From Mycolicibacterium bacteremicum (GTDB taxonomy: Bacteria > Actinomycetota > Actinomycetes > Mycobacteriales > Mycobacteriaceae): a stretch of DNA of 64,000 bases. How positions within the stretch are numbered: position 1 is the stretch's first letter; each line of letters begins with the position of its first letter. The notes beneath the pieces were generated by a model that worked only from the letters and a program-made list of their open reading frames with translations, did not search any database and was not told where the DNA came from. Where the stretch lies: positions 1 through 64,000 of the forward strand of contig NZ_MVHJ01000007.1 of the NCBI RefSeq assembly GCF_002086115.1. Direction: 5' to 3'. Both the position numbers and the translations under genes were made by a program. This document shows, in pieces, positions 9,253-19,650 of the stretch.

Positions 9253-9729
9253 TCAGTGTTCGGCCGCGGCGTTGGGCTCGACCAGTTCGATCAGCACGCC
9301 GCCGGCATCCTTGGGGTGGATGAAATTGATCCGCGAATCCGCGGTGCCGCGCCGGGGTGCGTCGTAGAGCAGCCGGACACCGTCGGCGCGAAGTTTCTCC
9401 GACAGTGTGTCGATGTCACTGGTGCGGTAGGCGAGTTGCTGCAGACCCGGACCGTTGCGGTCGAGGAACTTGGCGATGGTGGACTTCTCGTCCAGCGGAG
9501 CCAGCAGCTGGATCTGGGCGCTGCCCTTCGCGGCGCCGCGCACCGACAGCATCGCTTCGCGGACGCCCTGCTCCTCGTTGATCTCCTCGTGCAGGACGAT
9601 CATGCCGAGGTGGTCGTGGTACCACTTGGCTGCCGCGTCCAGGTCGGGCACGGCGATACCCACGTGATCGATGGCGGTCACCAAGGCGCTGGCGAGCGCC
9701 GGGCGGGCATCGGCGTGATCGGTGGTCAT
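9253..9729 (-). CDS. mce: methylmalonyl-CoA epimerase
   Basis: A 158-residue VOC (glyoxalase-fold) enzyme that interconverts (2S)- and (2R)-methylmalonyl-CoA, needed to route propionyl-CoA through methylmalonyl-CoA mutase. Family features are DHVGIAVPDLDAAAKWYHD at the start with the first metal-ligand His, the mid GLQQLAYRTSDID segment with its His/Gln-type ligand, and the terminal GVLIELVEP with the last Glu ligand. Start chosen at ATG 9729; the longer frame to 9780 runs into the promoter region. Divergent from fadA4 and corresponds to Rv1322A. Confidence 0.92.
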   Translation of the reverse strand: MTTDHADARPALASALVTAIDHVGIAVPDLDAAAKWYHDHLGMIVLHEEINEEQGVREAMLSVRGAAKGSAQIQLLAPLDEKSTIAKFLDRNGPGLQQLAYRTSDIDTLSEKLRADGVRLLYDAPRRGTADSRINFIHPKDAGGVLIELVEPNAAAEH

Positions 9730-9762
9730 AGGGTAAAGGTAACCTGATTCAGCGCTTTTTAA

Positions 9763-9787
9763 GCCTGTGTGATAGGCCACACTAGGC
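9763..9787. promoter_or_regulatory. inverted repeat in the mce/fadA4 divergent promoter
   Basis: The intergenic space between the divergent mce and fadA4 genes holds an imperfect inverted repeat: GCCTGTGTG, five bases, then CACACTAGGC. It lies 27 bases before the fadA4 start. The half-site spacing does not match the CRP consensus. It is a plausible regulator site for both genes; no regulator is assigned. Confidence 0.35.
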
Positions 9788-9813
9788 CGTTACGAAACCC
9801 TTGGAGGATGCAA

Positions 9814-10995
9814 ATGACGACCTCGGTGATCGTTGCCGGTGCCCGTACCCCGGTGGGCAAACTGATGGGGTCGCTGAAGGACTTCTCGGGCAGTGACCTG
9901 GGTGCCATCGCGATCAAGGGTGCCCTGGAGAAGGCGGGTGTGGACGCCGGTCTGGTCGACTACGTGATCATGGGTCAGGTGCTGACCGCCGGCGCCGGGC
10001 AGATGCCCGCCCGCCAGGCCGCCGTCGCCGCCGGCATCGGCTGGGACGTACCCGCGCTGACCATCAACAAGATGTGCCTGTCCGGTATCGACGCCATCGC
10101 CCTGGCCGATCAGCTGATCCGTGCCGGCGAGTTCGAGGTCGTCGTCGCCGGCGGTCAGGAGTCCATGAGCCAGGCCCCGCACCTGCTGCCCAAGAGCCGC
10201 GAGGGCTACAAGTACGGCGATGCCACGCTGGTCGACCACATGGCCTACGACGGTCTGCACGATGTGTTCACCGACCAGCCGATGGGTGCGCTCACCGAGC
10301 AGCGCAACGATGTCGACCGGTTCACCCGCGCCGAGCAGGACGAGCTGGCCGCCCAGTCCCACCAGAGGGCCGCGGCCGCCTGGAAAGACGGCGTGTACGC
10401 CGACGAGGTTGTGCCGGTGCAGATTCCGCAGCGCAAGGGCGACCCGATCGAGTTCACCGAGGACGAAGGCATCCGGGCCAACACCACCGCCGAGTCGCTG
10501 GGCGGCTTGCGGCCGGCCTTCCGCAAGGACGGCACCATCACCGCGGGCTCGGCCTCGCAGATCTCCGACGGCGCGGCCGCGGTGGTCGTGATGAGCAAGG
10601 CCAAGGCCACCGAGCTCGGCCTGGACTGGTTGGTCGAGATCGGCGCGCACGGTGTGGTCGCCGGCCCGGACTCCACGCTGCAGAGCCAGCCCGCCAACGC
10701 CATCAAGAAGGCCATCGCCCGGGAGGGCATCACCGTCGACCAGCTCGACGTCATCGAGATCAACGAGGCATTCGCCGCCGTGTCGCTGGCCTCGACCAAG
10801 GAGCTCGGGGTCGACCCGGCCAAGGTGAACGTCAACGGTGGCGCCATCGCGATCGGCCACCCGATCGGTACCTCGGGCGCGCGGATCACCCTGCACGCCG
10901 CGCTGGAGTTGGCGCGCAGGGGTTCCGGCTACGCCGTCGCGGCCCTGTGTGGCGCGGGTGGCCAGGGTGACGCACTGGTGCTGCGGAGGCCCTGA
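9814..10995 (+). CDS. fadA4: acetyl-CoA acetyltransferase (thiolase)
   Basis: A 393-residue thiolase catalysing reversible condensation or thiolysis of acetoacetyl-CoA. The nucleophilic Cys is in [12 protein letters not shown] (about residue 89), the His in [16 protein letters not shown] and the second catalytic Cys in [12 protein letters not shown]. The ATG at 9814 has a good GGAGG seven bases upstream, which excludes the longer frame from 9769. Corresponds to Rv1323. It probably draws on the same CoA pools as the adjacent epimerase and may also feed ketone or lipid synthesis. Confidence 0.94.
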   Translation: MTTSVIVAGARTPVGKLMGSLKDFSGSDLGAIAIKGALEKAGVDAGLVDYVIMGQVLTAGAGQMPARQAAVAAGIGWDVPALTINKMCLSGIDAIALADQLIRAGEFEVVVAGGQESMSQAPHLLPKSREGYKYGDATLVDHMAYDGLHDVFTDQPMGALTEQRNDVDRFTRAEQDELAAQSHQRAAAAWKDGVYADEVVPVQIPQRKGDPIEFTEDEGIRANTTAESLGGLRPAFRKDGTITAGSASQISDGAAAVVVMSKAKATELGLDWLVEIGAHGVVAGPDSTLQSQPANAIKKAIAREGITVDQLDVIEINEAFAAVSLASTKELGVDPAKVNVNGGAIAIGHPIGTSGARITLHAALELARRGSGYAVAALCGAGGQGDALVLRRP

Positions 10996-11060
10996 CCGCT
11001 GAGAATGCCCTCAGTTTGATCAACGACGCAATGTAGTAGCTGGCGCCGCACTCGGGCACA

Positions 11061-11441
11061 ATGGCGCCCATGGCAAACAAGTATGACCTCCGCAGCGCTG
11101 CGGGCTGGTTCCGGATCGTCGCGATCGCCGAGGCGCTCAGCTGGGCGGGCCTGCTGGTCGGGATGTACTTCAAGTACCTGGCGGGCTCGCCCACCGAGGT
11201 CGGCGTGAAGATCTTCGGGCCCATCCACGGCGGCGTCTTCATGGCGTTCGTCGTGGCTGCCGTGGTGGTCGGTATCCAGCGGAAGTGGAACGTCATCACC
11301 TGGGCGCTGGCGTTGCTGGGCAGCATCGTGCCGCTGGGAAGTGTGATCTTCGTCATCTGGGCCGACAAGCTCGGCCGGATCGATGGCGTCGCGTCGCGCA
11401 CGGTCGCCACCGGCACCGTGACGACTCAAACCGCGGCGTGA
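11061..11441 (+). CDS. DUF3817 small integral membrane protein
   Basis: A 126-residue protein with three to four hydrophobic segments and the signature of the DUF3817 family: an early helix (FRIVAIAEALSWAGLLVGM), a FGPIHGGVFMAF segment, and a last transmembrane helix ending in FVIWADK. Function unknown. Starts are possible at ATG 11061 or 11070. A second member of the family lies at 34504-34857. Here it is the first gene of a same-strand pair with the thioredoxin-like gene 14 bases downstream. Confidence 0.82.
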   Translation: MAPMANKYDLRSAAGWFRIVAIAEALSWAGLLVGMYFKYLAGSPTEVGVKIFGPIHGGVFMAFVVAAVVVGIQRKWNVITWALALLGSIVPLGSVIFVIWADKLGRIDGVASRTVATGTVTTQTAA

Positions 11442-11454
11442 CAAACTTGGGGGC

Positions 11455-12342
11455 GTGACACGACCACGCCCCACTGTCGGTCCGGCGCTCGCCGGTGCTT
11501 TCGATCTGTCGGCCCTGAAGGCGCCGCCGCCGGGCCGCGAGGGTGCGGCCACGGTGCCGGCCGGCGCGGTGGAGGTCACCGAGGCCAATCTCGAAGCCGA
11601 GGTGCTGGCCCGTTCCGGTGAGATCCCCGTCGTCGTGCTGCTGTGGACCCCGCGCAGCGATGCCAGCGTGCAGCTGGCCGACACGCTGGCCGCGCTGGTG
11701 CAGGAAGACGGCGGCACCTGGTCGCTGGCCACCGTCAACGTCGACACCACCCCGCGGGTGGCGCAGATGTTCGGCGTGCAGGCCGTTCCGACCGTCGTGG
11801 CCCTCGCCGGTGGTCAGCCGATCTCCAGCTTCCAGGGGCCGCAGCCGGCCGAGCAGTTGCGGCAGTGGATCGACTCGCTGATCAGCGCCACCGCAGGCAA
11901 GCTCAGTGGCGTCCCCGAGCAGGGCGAGCAGACCGACCCGGCGCTGGAGCAGGCCCGGGCCTATCTCGACGACGGTGACTTCGACGCCGCGCTGACCGCG
12001 TACCAGGACATCCTGGCCGCCAAGCCCAACGACGCCGAGGCCACCGGCGCCATCCGCCAGATCACATTCCTGCAGCGGGCGACCACCCGCGCGCCCGAGT
12101 CGCCGGCCCTGGCCGACGTTGCGCCCGGCGACGTCGAGGCCGCGTTCGCCGCCGCCGATGTCGAGATCCTGCAGCAGAACGTCACGGCCGCCTTCGACCG
12201 GCTCATCGAGCTGATCAAGCGCACGGCCGGCGACGAGCGCACGGCGGCCCGCACCCGGCTCATCGAGCTGTTCGATCTCTTCGATGCCGCCGACCCCGAG
12301 GTGATCGCGGGGCGCCGCAAGCTCGCCAACGCGCTCTACTGA
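11455..12342 (+). CDS. thioredoxin-fold/TPR protein without redox cysteines (CnoX/YbbN-like)
   Basis: A 295-residue protein with a thioredoxin fold at about 38-145 and helical TPR-like repeats after about 160 (ALEQARAYLDDGDFDAALTA). Where thioredoxins have WCxxC this protein reads LLWTPRSDAS, and the whole chain contains no cysteine. It therefore cannot be a disulfide reductase and more probably acts as a holdase or co-chaperone, as described for CnoX/YbbN. The cis-Pro segment is retained (VQAVPTVVAL). GTG start at 11455. Matches the position of Rv1324. Convergent with glgB. Confidence 0.88.
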   Translation: MTRPRPTVGPALAGAFDLSALKAPPPGREGAATVPAGAVEVTEANLEAEVLARSGEIPVVVLLWTPRSDASVQLADTLAALVQEDGGTWSLATVNVDTTPRVAQMFGVQAVPTVVALAGGQPISSFQGPQPAEQLRQWIDSLISATAGKLSGVPEQGEQTDPALEQARAYLDDGDFDAALTAYQDILAAKPNDAEATGAIRQITFLQRATTRAPESPALADVAPGDVEAAFAAADVEILQQNVTAAFDRLIELIKRTAGDERTAARTRLIELFDLFDAADPEVIAGRRKLANALY

Positions 12343-12381
12343 TATCCGCGAGCTGGGGGACCACCCGCTTGCGGGGGAACG

Positions 12382-12421
12382 CGCGTGCCCCTGAAATCCG
12401 CGGAAATCAGGGACACACGCG
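12382..12421. terminator. bidirectional hairpin between convergent genes
   Basis: An imperfect inverted repeat between the convergent thioredoxin-like gene and glgB. CGCGTGCCCCTGA pairs with TCAGGGACACACGCG around a centre AATCCGCGGAAA. No long T-run on either side, so it is either a T-less bidirectional terminator or a dispersed intergenic palindrome. Its outer arms are similar in style to the 62-bp elements at 19567 and 32967, but it is not the same sequence. Confidence 0.5.
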
Positions 12422-12439
12422 TCTGCTCGTGAAGGGCGG

Positions 12440-14668
12440 CTACGGCTCGGGGGCGGGATCCGGTACGGGTTCGAACCACAGCGCGGCCAGCGGCGGCAGC
12501 GCCATCACCGCGGAGGCGGGACGGCCGTGCCAGGGCTCGGCGGTCGCCTCGACTGACCCGTAGTTGCCGATGCCCGAGCCGTTGTAACTGGTGGCATCGG
12601 TGTTGAGGACCTCGCGCCAGGTGCCGGCCTGCGGCAGTCCGAGCCGGTACTGGGCGTGCTCGGCGCCGGAGAAGTTGAACACGCAGGCCAGCATCGAACC
12701 GTCGTCGCCGAATCGCAGGAAGCTCAACACATTGTTCGCCGAATCGTTGGCGTCGATCCACGAGTAGCCCTCGGGCACCGTGTCACGTGACCACAACGCG
12801 CGCCGATCGCGGTACAGGCCGTTGATATCGGTCACCAGTTGCGATATGCCGGTGGAGAAGCTGTTCTCGGACAACTGATACCAGTCCACGCCGCGCTCCT
12901 CGGACCACTCGGCGCGCTGGCCGAACTCCTGGCCCATGAACAGCAGCTGCTTGCCCGGGTGCGCCCACTGGTAGGCGAGCAGACCGCGCAGGCCGGCCGC
13001 CTTGGTGTGGTCGTTGCCCGGCATCCGGCCCCACAGCGTGCCCTTGCCGTGCACCACCTCGTCATGGCTGATCGGCAGCACATAGTTCTCGCTGAACGCA
13101 TACAGCATGGAGAAGGTGATCTCGTGGTGGTGATAGCTGCGGTGGATGGGATCACGCTTGATGAACTCCAGCGTGTCGTTCATCCAGCCCATGTTCCACT
13201 TCATCGAGAAGCCAAGGCCGCCAAGGTTCGTCGGCCGGGTGACACCGGGCCACGATGTCGATTCCTCGGCGATGGTGACGATTCCCGGGGAGATCTTGTG
13301 CACGGTGGCATTCATCTCCTGCAGGAACTGCACGGCCTCCAGGTTCTCCCGGCCGCCGTAGATGTTGGGCGTCCAGCCGTCCGCGGGCCGTGAGTAGTCC
13401 AGGTAGAGCATGGAGGCCACGGCGTCGACCCGCAGGCCGTCGACATGGAATTCCTGCAACCAGTACAGCGCGTTGGCCACCAGGAAGTTGCGCACCTCGG
13501 CTCGGCCGAAGTCGAAGACGTAGGTGCCCCAGTCGAGTTGCTCACCGCGACGGGGGTCGGAGTGCTCGTAGAGCGGGGTTCCGTCGAAGCGGCCCAGCGC
13601 CCAGGCGTCCTTGGGGAAGTGCGCGGGCACCCAGTCGACGATGACGCCGATACCGGCCTGGTGCAGCGTGTCGATCAGGTAGCGCAGGTCATCGGGGGTA
13701 CCCAACCGCGGCATCGGCGCGTAGTACGAGGTGACCTGGTAGCCCCAGGAACCGCCGAACGGGTGGGCGGCCACCGGCAGCATCTCGACGTGGGTGAAGC
13801 CCTGCTCGACGACGTAGTCGACCAGTTCGGTGGCCAACTCGCGATAGGACAGCCCGGGCCGCCAGGACGGCAGGTGCACCTCGAGCGTGCTCATCGGCTC
13901 GAACACCGGGTTCTTCAGCGCGCGCTGGGCCATCCAGTCCTCGTCGGCCCAGGTGTAGTCGCTGACCGTGACCCGCGAGGCCGTCTGCGGGGGAACCTCG
14001 GCGGCGAATGCCATCGGGTCGGCGCGGTCCACCACCGAGCCGTCGGCGCCGTGCACCCGGAACTTGTACAACCCATCGACGGGGAAGCCGGGCCAGAACA
14101 CCTCCCAGACGCCTGAGGAGCCCAGGCTGCGCAGCGGCGCCTCGTTACCGCCCCAGTGGTTGAAATCGCCGATCAGCGTGACGCCCTTGGCATTCGGCGC
14201 CCAGACCGCGAACGACACACCCTCGACCGGACCGTCGGGGGTGCCGTAGGTGCGTGGATGCGCGCCCAGTACCTCCCACAACCGTTCGTGCCGGCCCTCG
14301 GCGAACAGGTGCAGGTCGATCTCGCCCAGCGTGGGCAGGAACCGATAGGGGTCGGCCACGGTCACCGGGTCGGAGTTCGGGTACTGCACCTCGAGCCGGT
14401 AGTCGGCCAGCTCGGTGAACGGCACGGCGACGGCGAACAGACCGCCCTCGACGTGCTCGAGCGGATGTCGTTGTCCGCCGATCAGGGCGGTCACCGATTC
14501 GGCGTTCGGCCGGTACGCACGAATGACGGTGTGGTCTCCGTATTCGTGCGCACCCAGGATCGAGTGCGGATCGTGGTGCTCGCCGGCGAACAGCCGGCCG
14601 AGGTCGGCGTCCGATGGCCGCAGATGGCCATTGGTCACGGGATTGGTTCTGGTCACGGTTTTCCTCAC
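12440..14668 (-). CDS. glgB: 1,4-alpha-glucan branching enzyme
   Basis: A 742-residue GH13 enzyme that introduces alpha-1,6 branches into glycogen and capsular glucan. An N-terminal CBM48-type segment ([19 protein letters not shown]) precedes the catalytic barrel. The nucleophile Asp is in [15 protein letters not shown], the acid Glu in IAEEST, and the third carboxylate in [17 protein letters not shown] start at 14668 overlaps the glgE stop as GTGA, so it is coupled to glgE; a second GTG lies 12 bases downstream. In the GlgE pathway it branches the linear glucan made by GlgE. Corresponds to Rv1326c. Confidence 0.95.
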   Translation of the reverse strand: MRKTVTRTNPVTNGHLRPSDADLGRLFAGEHHDPHSILGAHEYGDHTVIRAYRPNAESVTALIGGQRHPLEHVEGGLFAVAVPFTELADYRLEVQYPNSDPVTVADPYRFLPTLGEIDLHLFAEGRHERLWEVLGAHPRTYGTPDGPVEGVSFAVWAPNAKGVTLIGDFNHWGGNEAPLRSLGSSGVWEVFWPGFPVDGLYKFRVHGADGSVVDRADPMAFAAEVPPQTASRVTVSDYTWADEDWMAQRALKNPVFEPMSTLEVHLPSWRPGLSYRELATELVDYVVEQGFTHVEMLPVAAHPFGGSWGYQVTSYYAPMPRLGTPDDLRYLIDTLHQAGIGVIVDWVPAHFPKDAWALGRFDGTPLYEHSDPRRGEQLDWGTYVFDFGRAEVRNFLVANALYWLQEFHVDGLRVDAVASMLYLDYSRPADGWTPNIYGGRENLEAVQFLQEMNATVHKISPGIVTIAEESTSWPGVTRPTNLGGLGFSMKWNMGWMNDTLEFIKRDPIHRSYHHHEITFSMLYAFSENYVLPISHDEVVHGKGTLWGRMPGNDHTKAAGLRGLLAYQWAHPGKQLLFMGQEFGQRAEWSEERGVDWYQLSENSFSTGISQLVTDINGLYRDRRALWSRDTVPEGYSWIDANDSANNVLSFLRFGDDGSMLACVFNFSGAEHAQYRLGLPQAGTWREVLNTDATSYNGSGIGNYGSVEATAEPWHGRPASAVMALPPLAALWFEPVPDPAPEP

Positions 14669-16749
14669 TCCCTACGCAACAGGTTGAGTCGGGCGTCCTG
14701 CGGTATCAGCGGCATGTTCAGCACGTGCGCGACCGCTCGGCTGGGTTCCAACCGGACGTAGTTGCTCTGGCCCCAGTGATACTCCTCGCCGGTGATCTCG
14801 TCACGGACCCAGAACTGGTCGTAGGGCTCCATACCCAGTGCGCCCATGTCTAACCACACGGTGCCGTCCTCCGCGCCGAACGGGTTCAGCGTCACCACCA
14901 CGAGCACGCAGTCGCCGGTGAGGGGGTCGAACTTGCTGTAGGCCAGTAGCGCGTCGTTGTCCACGTGGTGGAAATGGATGGTCCGCAGCTGTTCCAGCGC
15001 GGGGTGCAGGCGACGGATCTCGTTGAGCCGGCTCAGGAATGGCTCCAACGAATTACCCGCGGCGAGGGCGGCCTCGAAGTCGCGGGGCCGCAACTCGTAT
15101 TTCTCCGAGTCCAGATACTCCTCGCTGCCCTCGCGGACCGCCTGATGCTCGTAGAGCTCATAACCCGAGTACACGCCCCACACCGAGCTGAATGTCGAGG
15201 CCAGCACGGCGCGGATGGCGAACATGCCCGGTCCGCCATGCTGCAGACTCTCGTGCAGGATGTCCGGGGTGTTGACGAAGAGATTCGGGCGCGCCACATC
15301 GGCGTACTCGGCGATCTGCTGGCCGTACTCGGTCAGCTCCCACTTGGCGGTGCGCCAGGTGAAGTACGAATAGGACTGGGTGAAGCCCAGTTTGGCCAGA
15401 CCGAACAGTCGTGCCGGACGGGTGAAGGCCTCGGCCAGGAACAGGACGTCGGGATCGTCGTTCTTGACCTTGCCGATCAGCCAGGCCCAGAAGTTCGGCG
15501 GCTTGGTGTGCGGATTGTCGACCCGGAAGATCTTGACCCCGTGCGACACCCAGTAGCGGACCACCCGCAGGACCTCGGCGTACAGACCGGCGGGGTCGTT
15601 GTCGAAGTTGAGCGGATAGATGTCCTGGTACTTCTTCGGCGGGTTCTCGGCATAGGCGATGGTCCCGTCGGGCAGCACCGTGAACCACTCCGGATGGGAC
15701 TGGGCCCACGGGTGGTCGGGCGCGCACTGCAGCGCCAGGTCCAACGCCACCTCCAGGCCCTGATCCCTTGCGGCGCCTACGAAGTCGTCGAAATCGTCGA
15801 TGGTGCCGAGGTCCGGATGGACGGCGTCGTGACCACCCTCGCTGCTGCCGATCGCCCACGGTGATCCGACGTCGCCGTCCAGCGCGGTGACGGTGTTGTT
15901 ACGACCCTTGCGGTGCACCGTGCCGATCGGGTGGATCGGCGGCAGATAGACGACGTCGAAGCCCATCCGTGCCACCCGTGGCAGCTCCTTGGCCGCGGTG
16001 GCGAAGGTGCCATGTACCGGCCTGCCCTCGGTGTCCCAACCGCCGGTGGACCGCGGGAACAGCTCGTACCAGGAGCCGAACCGGGCCAGTGGACGGTCGA
16101 CCCAGATGCCGTACTGCTGGCCGCGGGTGAGCAGCTCCCGCAGCGGGAACCTGTGCAGCAGGTCGGCGATGCCGGGGGACAGGGCCGCACCGGCGCGGAC
16201 GAACGGGTCACCGGGTTGGCGCAGCGCACCGGCGGCATCGAGCAGCGGTTGGCGGTGCTCGCGGGGCATCCCGGCGACGGCACGTTCGAGCAGTTGGGCC
16301 CCGACGATCAGGTCGTTGGACAGCTCCGACTCGCCCTGACCGGCGTCGAGCTTGGCGATGACACCCTTGCGCCAGGTGGCGATCGGGTCACCCCAGCCGT
16401 CGACCCGGAAGGTCCACATGCCGACCTGGTCGGGGGTGAACTGACCGTGCAGGACATCGGGGGTGCGCCCCGGTGACATCGGCAGCAGCAGGGGCTTGAT
16501 CCGCGGCGGCGTCACCGGCGCGGGTGCCTCGGGCGGGATGCCGGGCGGGTCGTCGACCAGCCGCGGATATGCCGTCCCGTGATAGCGGACCACCAGGGTG
16601 GCGGCCACCGCGTCGTGGCCCTCCCGCCACACCGCAGCCTTGATCGGCACCACCTCGCCGACCACCGCTTTCGCCGGGAACCGGCCATTGGACAACACGG
16701 GCGCGACGTCGTCGATCTCGATTCGACCGGCCACCCACCAACTCCTCAC
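14665..16749 (-). CDS. glgE: alpha-1,4-glucan:maltose-1-phosphate maltosyltransferase
   Basis: A 694-residue GH13_3 enzyme extending alpha-1,4-glucans with maltosyl units from maltose 1-phosphate. Features are the N-terminal beta-sandwich ([20 protein letters not shown]), the nucleophile Asp in [14 protein letters not shown], the general acid Glu in FLAEAFTRP, the [10 protein letters not shown] segment, and the C-terminal domain with [13 protein letters not shown] start at 16749 reproduces the usual GlgE N-terminus. First gene of the glgE-glgB operon, divergent from glgP across a 203-bp intergenic region. Corresponds to Rv1327c, a known self-poisoning drug target because maltose 1-phosphate is toxic. 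Confidence 0.95.
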   Translation of the reverse strand: MRSWWVAGRIEIDDVAPVLSNGRFPAKAVVGEVVPIKAAVWREGHDAVAATLVVRYHGTAYPRLVDDPPGIPPEAPAPVTPPRIKPLLLPMSPGRTPDVLHGQFTPDQVGMWTFRVDGWGDPIATWRKGVIAKLDAGQGESELSNDLIVGAQLLERAVAGMPREHRQPLLDAAGALRQPGDPFVRAGAALSPGIADLLHRFPLRELLTRGQQYGIWVDRPLARFGSWYELFPRSTGGWDTEGRPVHGTFATAAKELPRVARMGFDVVYLPPIHPIGTVHRKGRNNTVTALDGDVGSPWAIGSSEGGHDAVHPDLGTIDDFDDFVGAARDQGLEVALDLALQCAPDHPWAQSHPEWFTVLPDGTIAYAENPPKKYQDIYPLNFDNDPAGLYAEVLRVVRYWVSHGVKIFRVDNPHTKPPNFWAWLIGKVKNDDPDVLFLAEAFTRPARLFGLAKLGFTQSYSYFTWRTAKWELTEYGQQIAEYADVARPNLFVNTPDILHESLQHGGPGMFAIRAVLASTFSSVWGVYSGYELYEHQAVREGSEEYLDSEKYELRPRDFEAALAAGNSLEPFLSRLNEIRRLHPALEQLRTIHFHHVDNDALLAYSKFDPLTGDCVLVVVTLNPFGAEDGTVWLDMGALGMEPYDQFWVRDEITGEEYHWGQSNYVRLEPSRAVAHVLNMPLIPQDARLNLLRRE

Positions 16750-16952
16750 TGGTGCGGCCGCCCATTTCGGTGACCGCGATCCGTCTTGTTCTGCTTCATG
16801 ACTCGACGCGCTCGATACCGACTCTGAGTACCCAACCTAGTGTGAGGAACACATCGCCGTGCGTGATGGAGTCACTCCCGGTGATCCGTGCAACATCTCG
16901 TTGGCCACAACCTGCCCCGCCACCCGCTCGGTTGTCGGTAGGGTGAACTGGC

Positions 16953-19547
16953 GTGAAAGCCCTGAGACGATTCACCGTCCGAGCCCACCTTCCGGAACGG
17001 CTTTCAGCACTGGAGCGACTGTCGGTCAACCTGAGATGGTCCTGGCACACGCCGACCCAGAAGCTGTTCGCCGAAATCGACCCGCGGCTGTGGCAGCAGG
17101 TCGGCGCCGACCCGGTGGCCCTGTTGGGTGCGGTGCACCCGCAGCGCCTCGACGAGCTGGCCGCCGATGATGAGTTCACCCGGCAGGTCGACGCGTGCGC
17201 CGACGATCTGGACGACTATCTGAGCCGGCCGATGTGGTACCAGCAGCAGCTCGACGCCGGTCGGCAGTTCCCCAACGGCATCGCCTACTTCTCCATGGAG
17301 TTCGGCGTGGCCGAGGTGCTGCCCAACTATTCCGGCGGCCTGGGCATCTTGGCCGGCGACCACCTGAAGTCCGCATCGGATCTGGGCCTGCCGTTGATCG
17401 CGGTCGGTCTGTACTACCGGTCCGGGTATTTTCGGCAGTCGCTGACCGCCGACGGTTGGCAGCACGAGAACTACCCGTCGCTGGACCCGCAGGGCCTGCC
17501 GCTGAGGCTGCTCACCGACGGGTCCGGGCAGCCGGTGCTGGTCGACCTGGCCATGCCCGACGGCGCCCGGTTGTACGCCCAGGTGCTCGTCGCCCAGGTC
17601 GGTCGGGTTCCGCTGCTGCTGCTCGACTCCGACATCGGCGAGAACGAGCACGATCTGCGCGGGGTCACCGACCGGCTCTACGGCGGTGACCAGGAGCACC
17701 GGATCAAGCAGGAGCTGCTGGCCGGTATCGGCGGGGTCCGGGCCATCCGGGCCTTCACCGAGGTCGAGGGGCTGCCCGCGCCGGAGGTGTTCCACATGAA
17801 CGAGGGGCACGCCGGCTTCCTCGGCGTCGAGCGCATCCGCGAACTCATCGAGGCCGGGCTGGATTTCGACACCGCGCTGACGGTGGTCCGCTCATCGACG
17901 GTGTTCACCACCCACACCCCGGTCCCGGCCGGGATCGACCGGTTCCCGGTGGAGATGGTGCGGCGCTACTTCGGCGGCACCGACCTGGTCTCGCGGCTGC
18001 TGCCGGGCGTTCCGCTGGAACGGGTGATCGCCTTCGGAGCCGAAGAGGACGCGTCGAAGTTCAACATGGCGCACATGGGGTTGCGGCTCGCGCAGCGCGC
18101 CAACGGTGTCTCGCTGCTGCACGGCGAGGTGAGCCGGGAGATGTTCAACGGACTGTGGCAGGGCTTCGATCCGGCCGAGGTCCCGATCGGATCGATCACC
18201 AACGGTGTGCATGCGCCCACCTGGGCGGCACCGCAGTGGGTCGATCTGGCCCACGAGCTGATCGGGGAGGACCTCGGTTCGCTCAGCGAGGCCGAGACGT
18301 GGCAGCGCCTGCAGCAGGTCGATCCGGGCCATCTGTGGTGGATCCGCTCCCAGTTGCGCTCCCTCCTGGTCGAGGATGTGCGCGCCCGGCTGCGTCGGTC
18401 GTGGCTGGAACGCGGTGCATCTGAAGCCGAACTCGGTTGGATCGCAACGGCGTTCGACCCCGAGGTGCTGACGGTGGGGTTTGCCCGGCGGGTGCCGACA
18501 TACAAGCGGCTGACCCTGATGCTGCGTGACCCGCAGCGCCTCGAGCGGTTGCTGCTGGATCCCGACCGTCCGGTCCAGCTGATCGTCGCAGGTAAGTCGC
18601 ATCCGGCCGACGACGGCGGCAAGTCGCTGATCCAGCAGATCGTGCGGTTCGCCGACCGGCATGAGGTACGGCACCGGATCGCCTTCCTGCCCGACTACGA
18701 CATGTCGATGGCCCGGTTGCTGTACTGGGGTTGCGATGTGTGGCTGAACAATCCGCTGCGTCCGCTGGAGGCCTGCGGTACGTCCGGCATGAAGAGCGCG
18801 CTCAACGGCGGGCTCAACCTGTCCATCCGGGACGGATGGTGGGACGAGTGGTACGACGGCGAGAACGGGTGGGAGATCCCCACCGCCGACGGGCTGGCCG
18901 ACGAGACCCGCCGCGACGACATCGAGGCCGGCGCCCTCTACGACCTGCTGGAGACCTCGGTGACCCCGCGGTTCTACGACCGCGACGAGCGCGGGGTGCC
19001 GGTGCGGTGGGTGGAGATGGTGCGCCACACCCTGCAGGCGCTGGGCCCGAAGGTGCTGGCCTCCCGGATGGTGCGCGACTACACCGAGAAGTACTACGCG
19101 CCGGCGGCCGGCTCGCTGCGCGCCACGCTCGAACCCGACGACGACGATGTCCCGTTCGGGGCGGCGCGGCAACTGGCCGCCTACCGCAAGCGGGTGGAGC
19201 AGCAGTGGCCGCTGATCGAGATCACCGATGTCGACAGCTACGGGTTGCCGGACACCCCGCTGCTGGGCAGCGAGCTCACCCTGACCGCCACCGTGGATCT
19301 GGCCGGACTGGCACCCGAAGAGGTTGTGGTGCAAGCGGTTCTGGGCCGTGTCGACGGTGGCGACAACCTGCGCGACCCGGTGACGGTGCCGATGGACCAT
19401 ACCGGTGGCGCCGACGGTGGGCGGCAGGTGTTCTCCACCACCACACCACTGCCGGTGGCCGGCCCGGTCGGTTATACCGTGCGGGTGCTGCCGCACCACC
19501 GGTTGCTGGCCGGGGCGAACGAACTCGGGCTCGTCACGCTGGCATGA
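16953..19547 (+). CDS. glgP: glycogen (alpha-glucan) phosphorylase
   Basis: An 864-residue GT35 enzyme releasing glucose 1-phosphate from alpha-glucan. Key parts are the AYFSMEFGVAEVLPNYSGGLG glycine-rich region, EGLPAPEVFHMNEGHAG, and the pyridoxal-phosphate site with the Schiff-base Lys in EACGTSGMKSALNGG. The C-terminal 100 residues (LLGSELTLTATVDLAGL) form an extra beta-rich domain seen in the actinobacterial short-form phosphorylases. GTG start at 16953. Divergent from glgE-glgB, so synthesis and breakdown share an intergenic control region. Corresponds to Rv1328. Confidence 0.95.
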   Translation: MKALRRFTVRAHLPERLSALERLSVNLRWSWHTPTQKLFAEIDPRLWQQVGADPVALLGAVHPQRLDELAADDEFTRQVDACADDLDDYLSRPMWYQQQLDAGRQFPNGIAYFSMEFGVAEVLPNYSGGLGILAGDHLKSASDLGLPLIAVGLYYRSGYFRQSLTADGWQHENYPSLDPQGLPLRLLTDGSGQPVLVDLAMPDGARLYAQVLVAQVGRVPLLLLDSDIGENEHDLRGVTDRLYGGDQEHRIKQELLAGIGGVRAIRAFTEVEGLPAPEVFHMNEGHAGFLGVERIRELIEAGLDFDTALTVVRSSTVFTTHTPVPAGIDRFPVEMVRRYFGGTDLVSRLLPGVPLERVIAFGAEEDASKFNMAHMGLRLAQRANGVSLLHGEVSREMFNGLWQGFDPAEVPIGSITNGVHAPTWAAPQWVDLAHELIGEDLGSLSEAETWQRLQQVDPGHLWWIRSQLRSLLVEDVRARLRRSWLERGASEAELGWIATAFDPEVLTVGFARRVPTYKRLTLMLRDPQRLERLLLDPDRPVQLIVAGKSHPADDGGKSLIQQIVRFADRHEVRHRIAFLPDYDMSMARLLYWGCDVWLNNPLRPLEACGTSGMKSALNGGLNLSIRDGWWDEWYDGENGWEIPTADGLADETRRDDIEAGALYDLLETSVTPRFYDRDERGVPVRWVEMVRHTLQALGPKVLASRMVRDYTEKYYAPAAGSLRATLEPDDDDVPFGAARQLAAYRKRVEQQWPLIEITDVDSYGLPDTPLLGSELTLTATVDLAGLAPEEVVVQAVLGRVDGGDNLRDPVTVPMDHTGGADGGRQVFSTTTPLPVAGPVGYTVRVLPHHRLLAGANELGLVTLA

Positions 19548-19566
19548 TCAACCCGGTTTTCTGGGC

Positions 19567-19628
19567 GGCGAAACCCGCGTACCCGGGTTCGGGTGTCGAG
19601 GTTTCACCCCCGGTACGCGAGTTTCACC
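19567..19628. repeat. 62-bp intergenic palindromic element, copy 1
   Basis: The element opens with GGCGAAACCCGCGTACC and closes with GGTACGCGAGTTTCACC. These are inverted with only two mismatches in 17. Its reverse complement is nearly identical, over the same 62-bp length, to the element at 32967-33028. It fills most of the gap between glgP and the propeller gene and sits 22 bases before the latter's start. It looks like a mobile or dispersed REP/MITE-like unit; it could also act as a terminator for glgP. Confidence 0.75.
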
Positions 19629-19650
19629 GGGCGTGGGGAGCGGGTGGCAG

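Noticed and set aside
9763..9787. cAMP-receptor (CRP) site upstream of fadA4
   Set aside because: The TGTG and CACA half-sites are six bases apart instead of eight; kept only as a generic inverted repeat.
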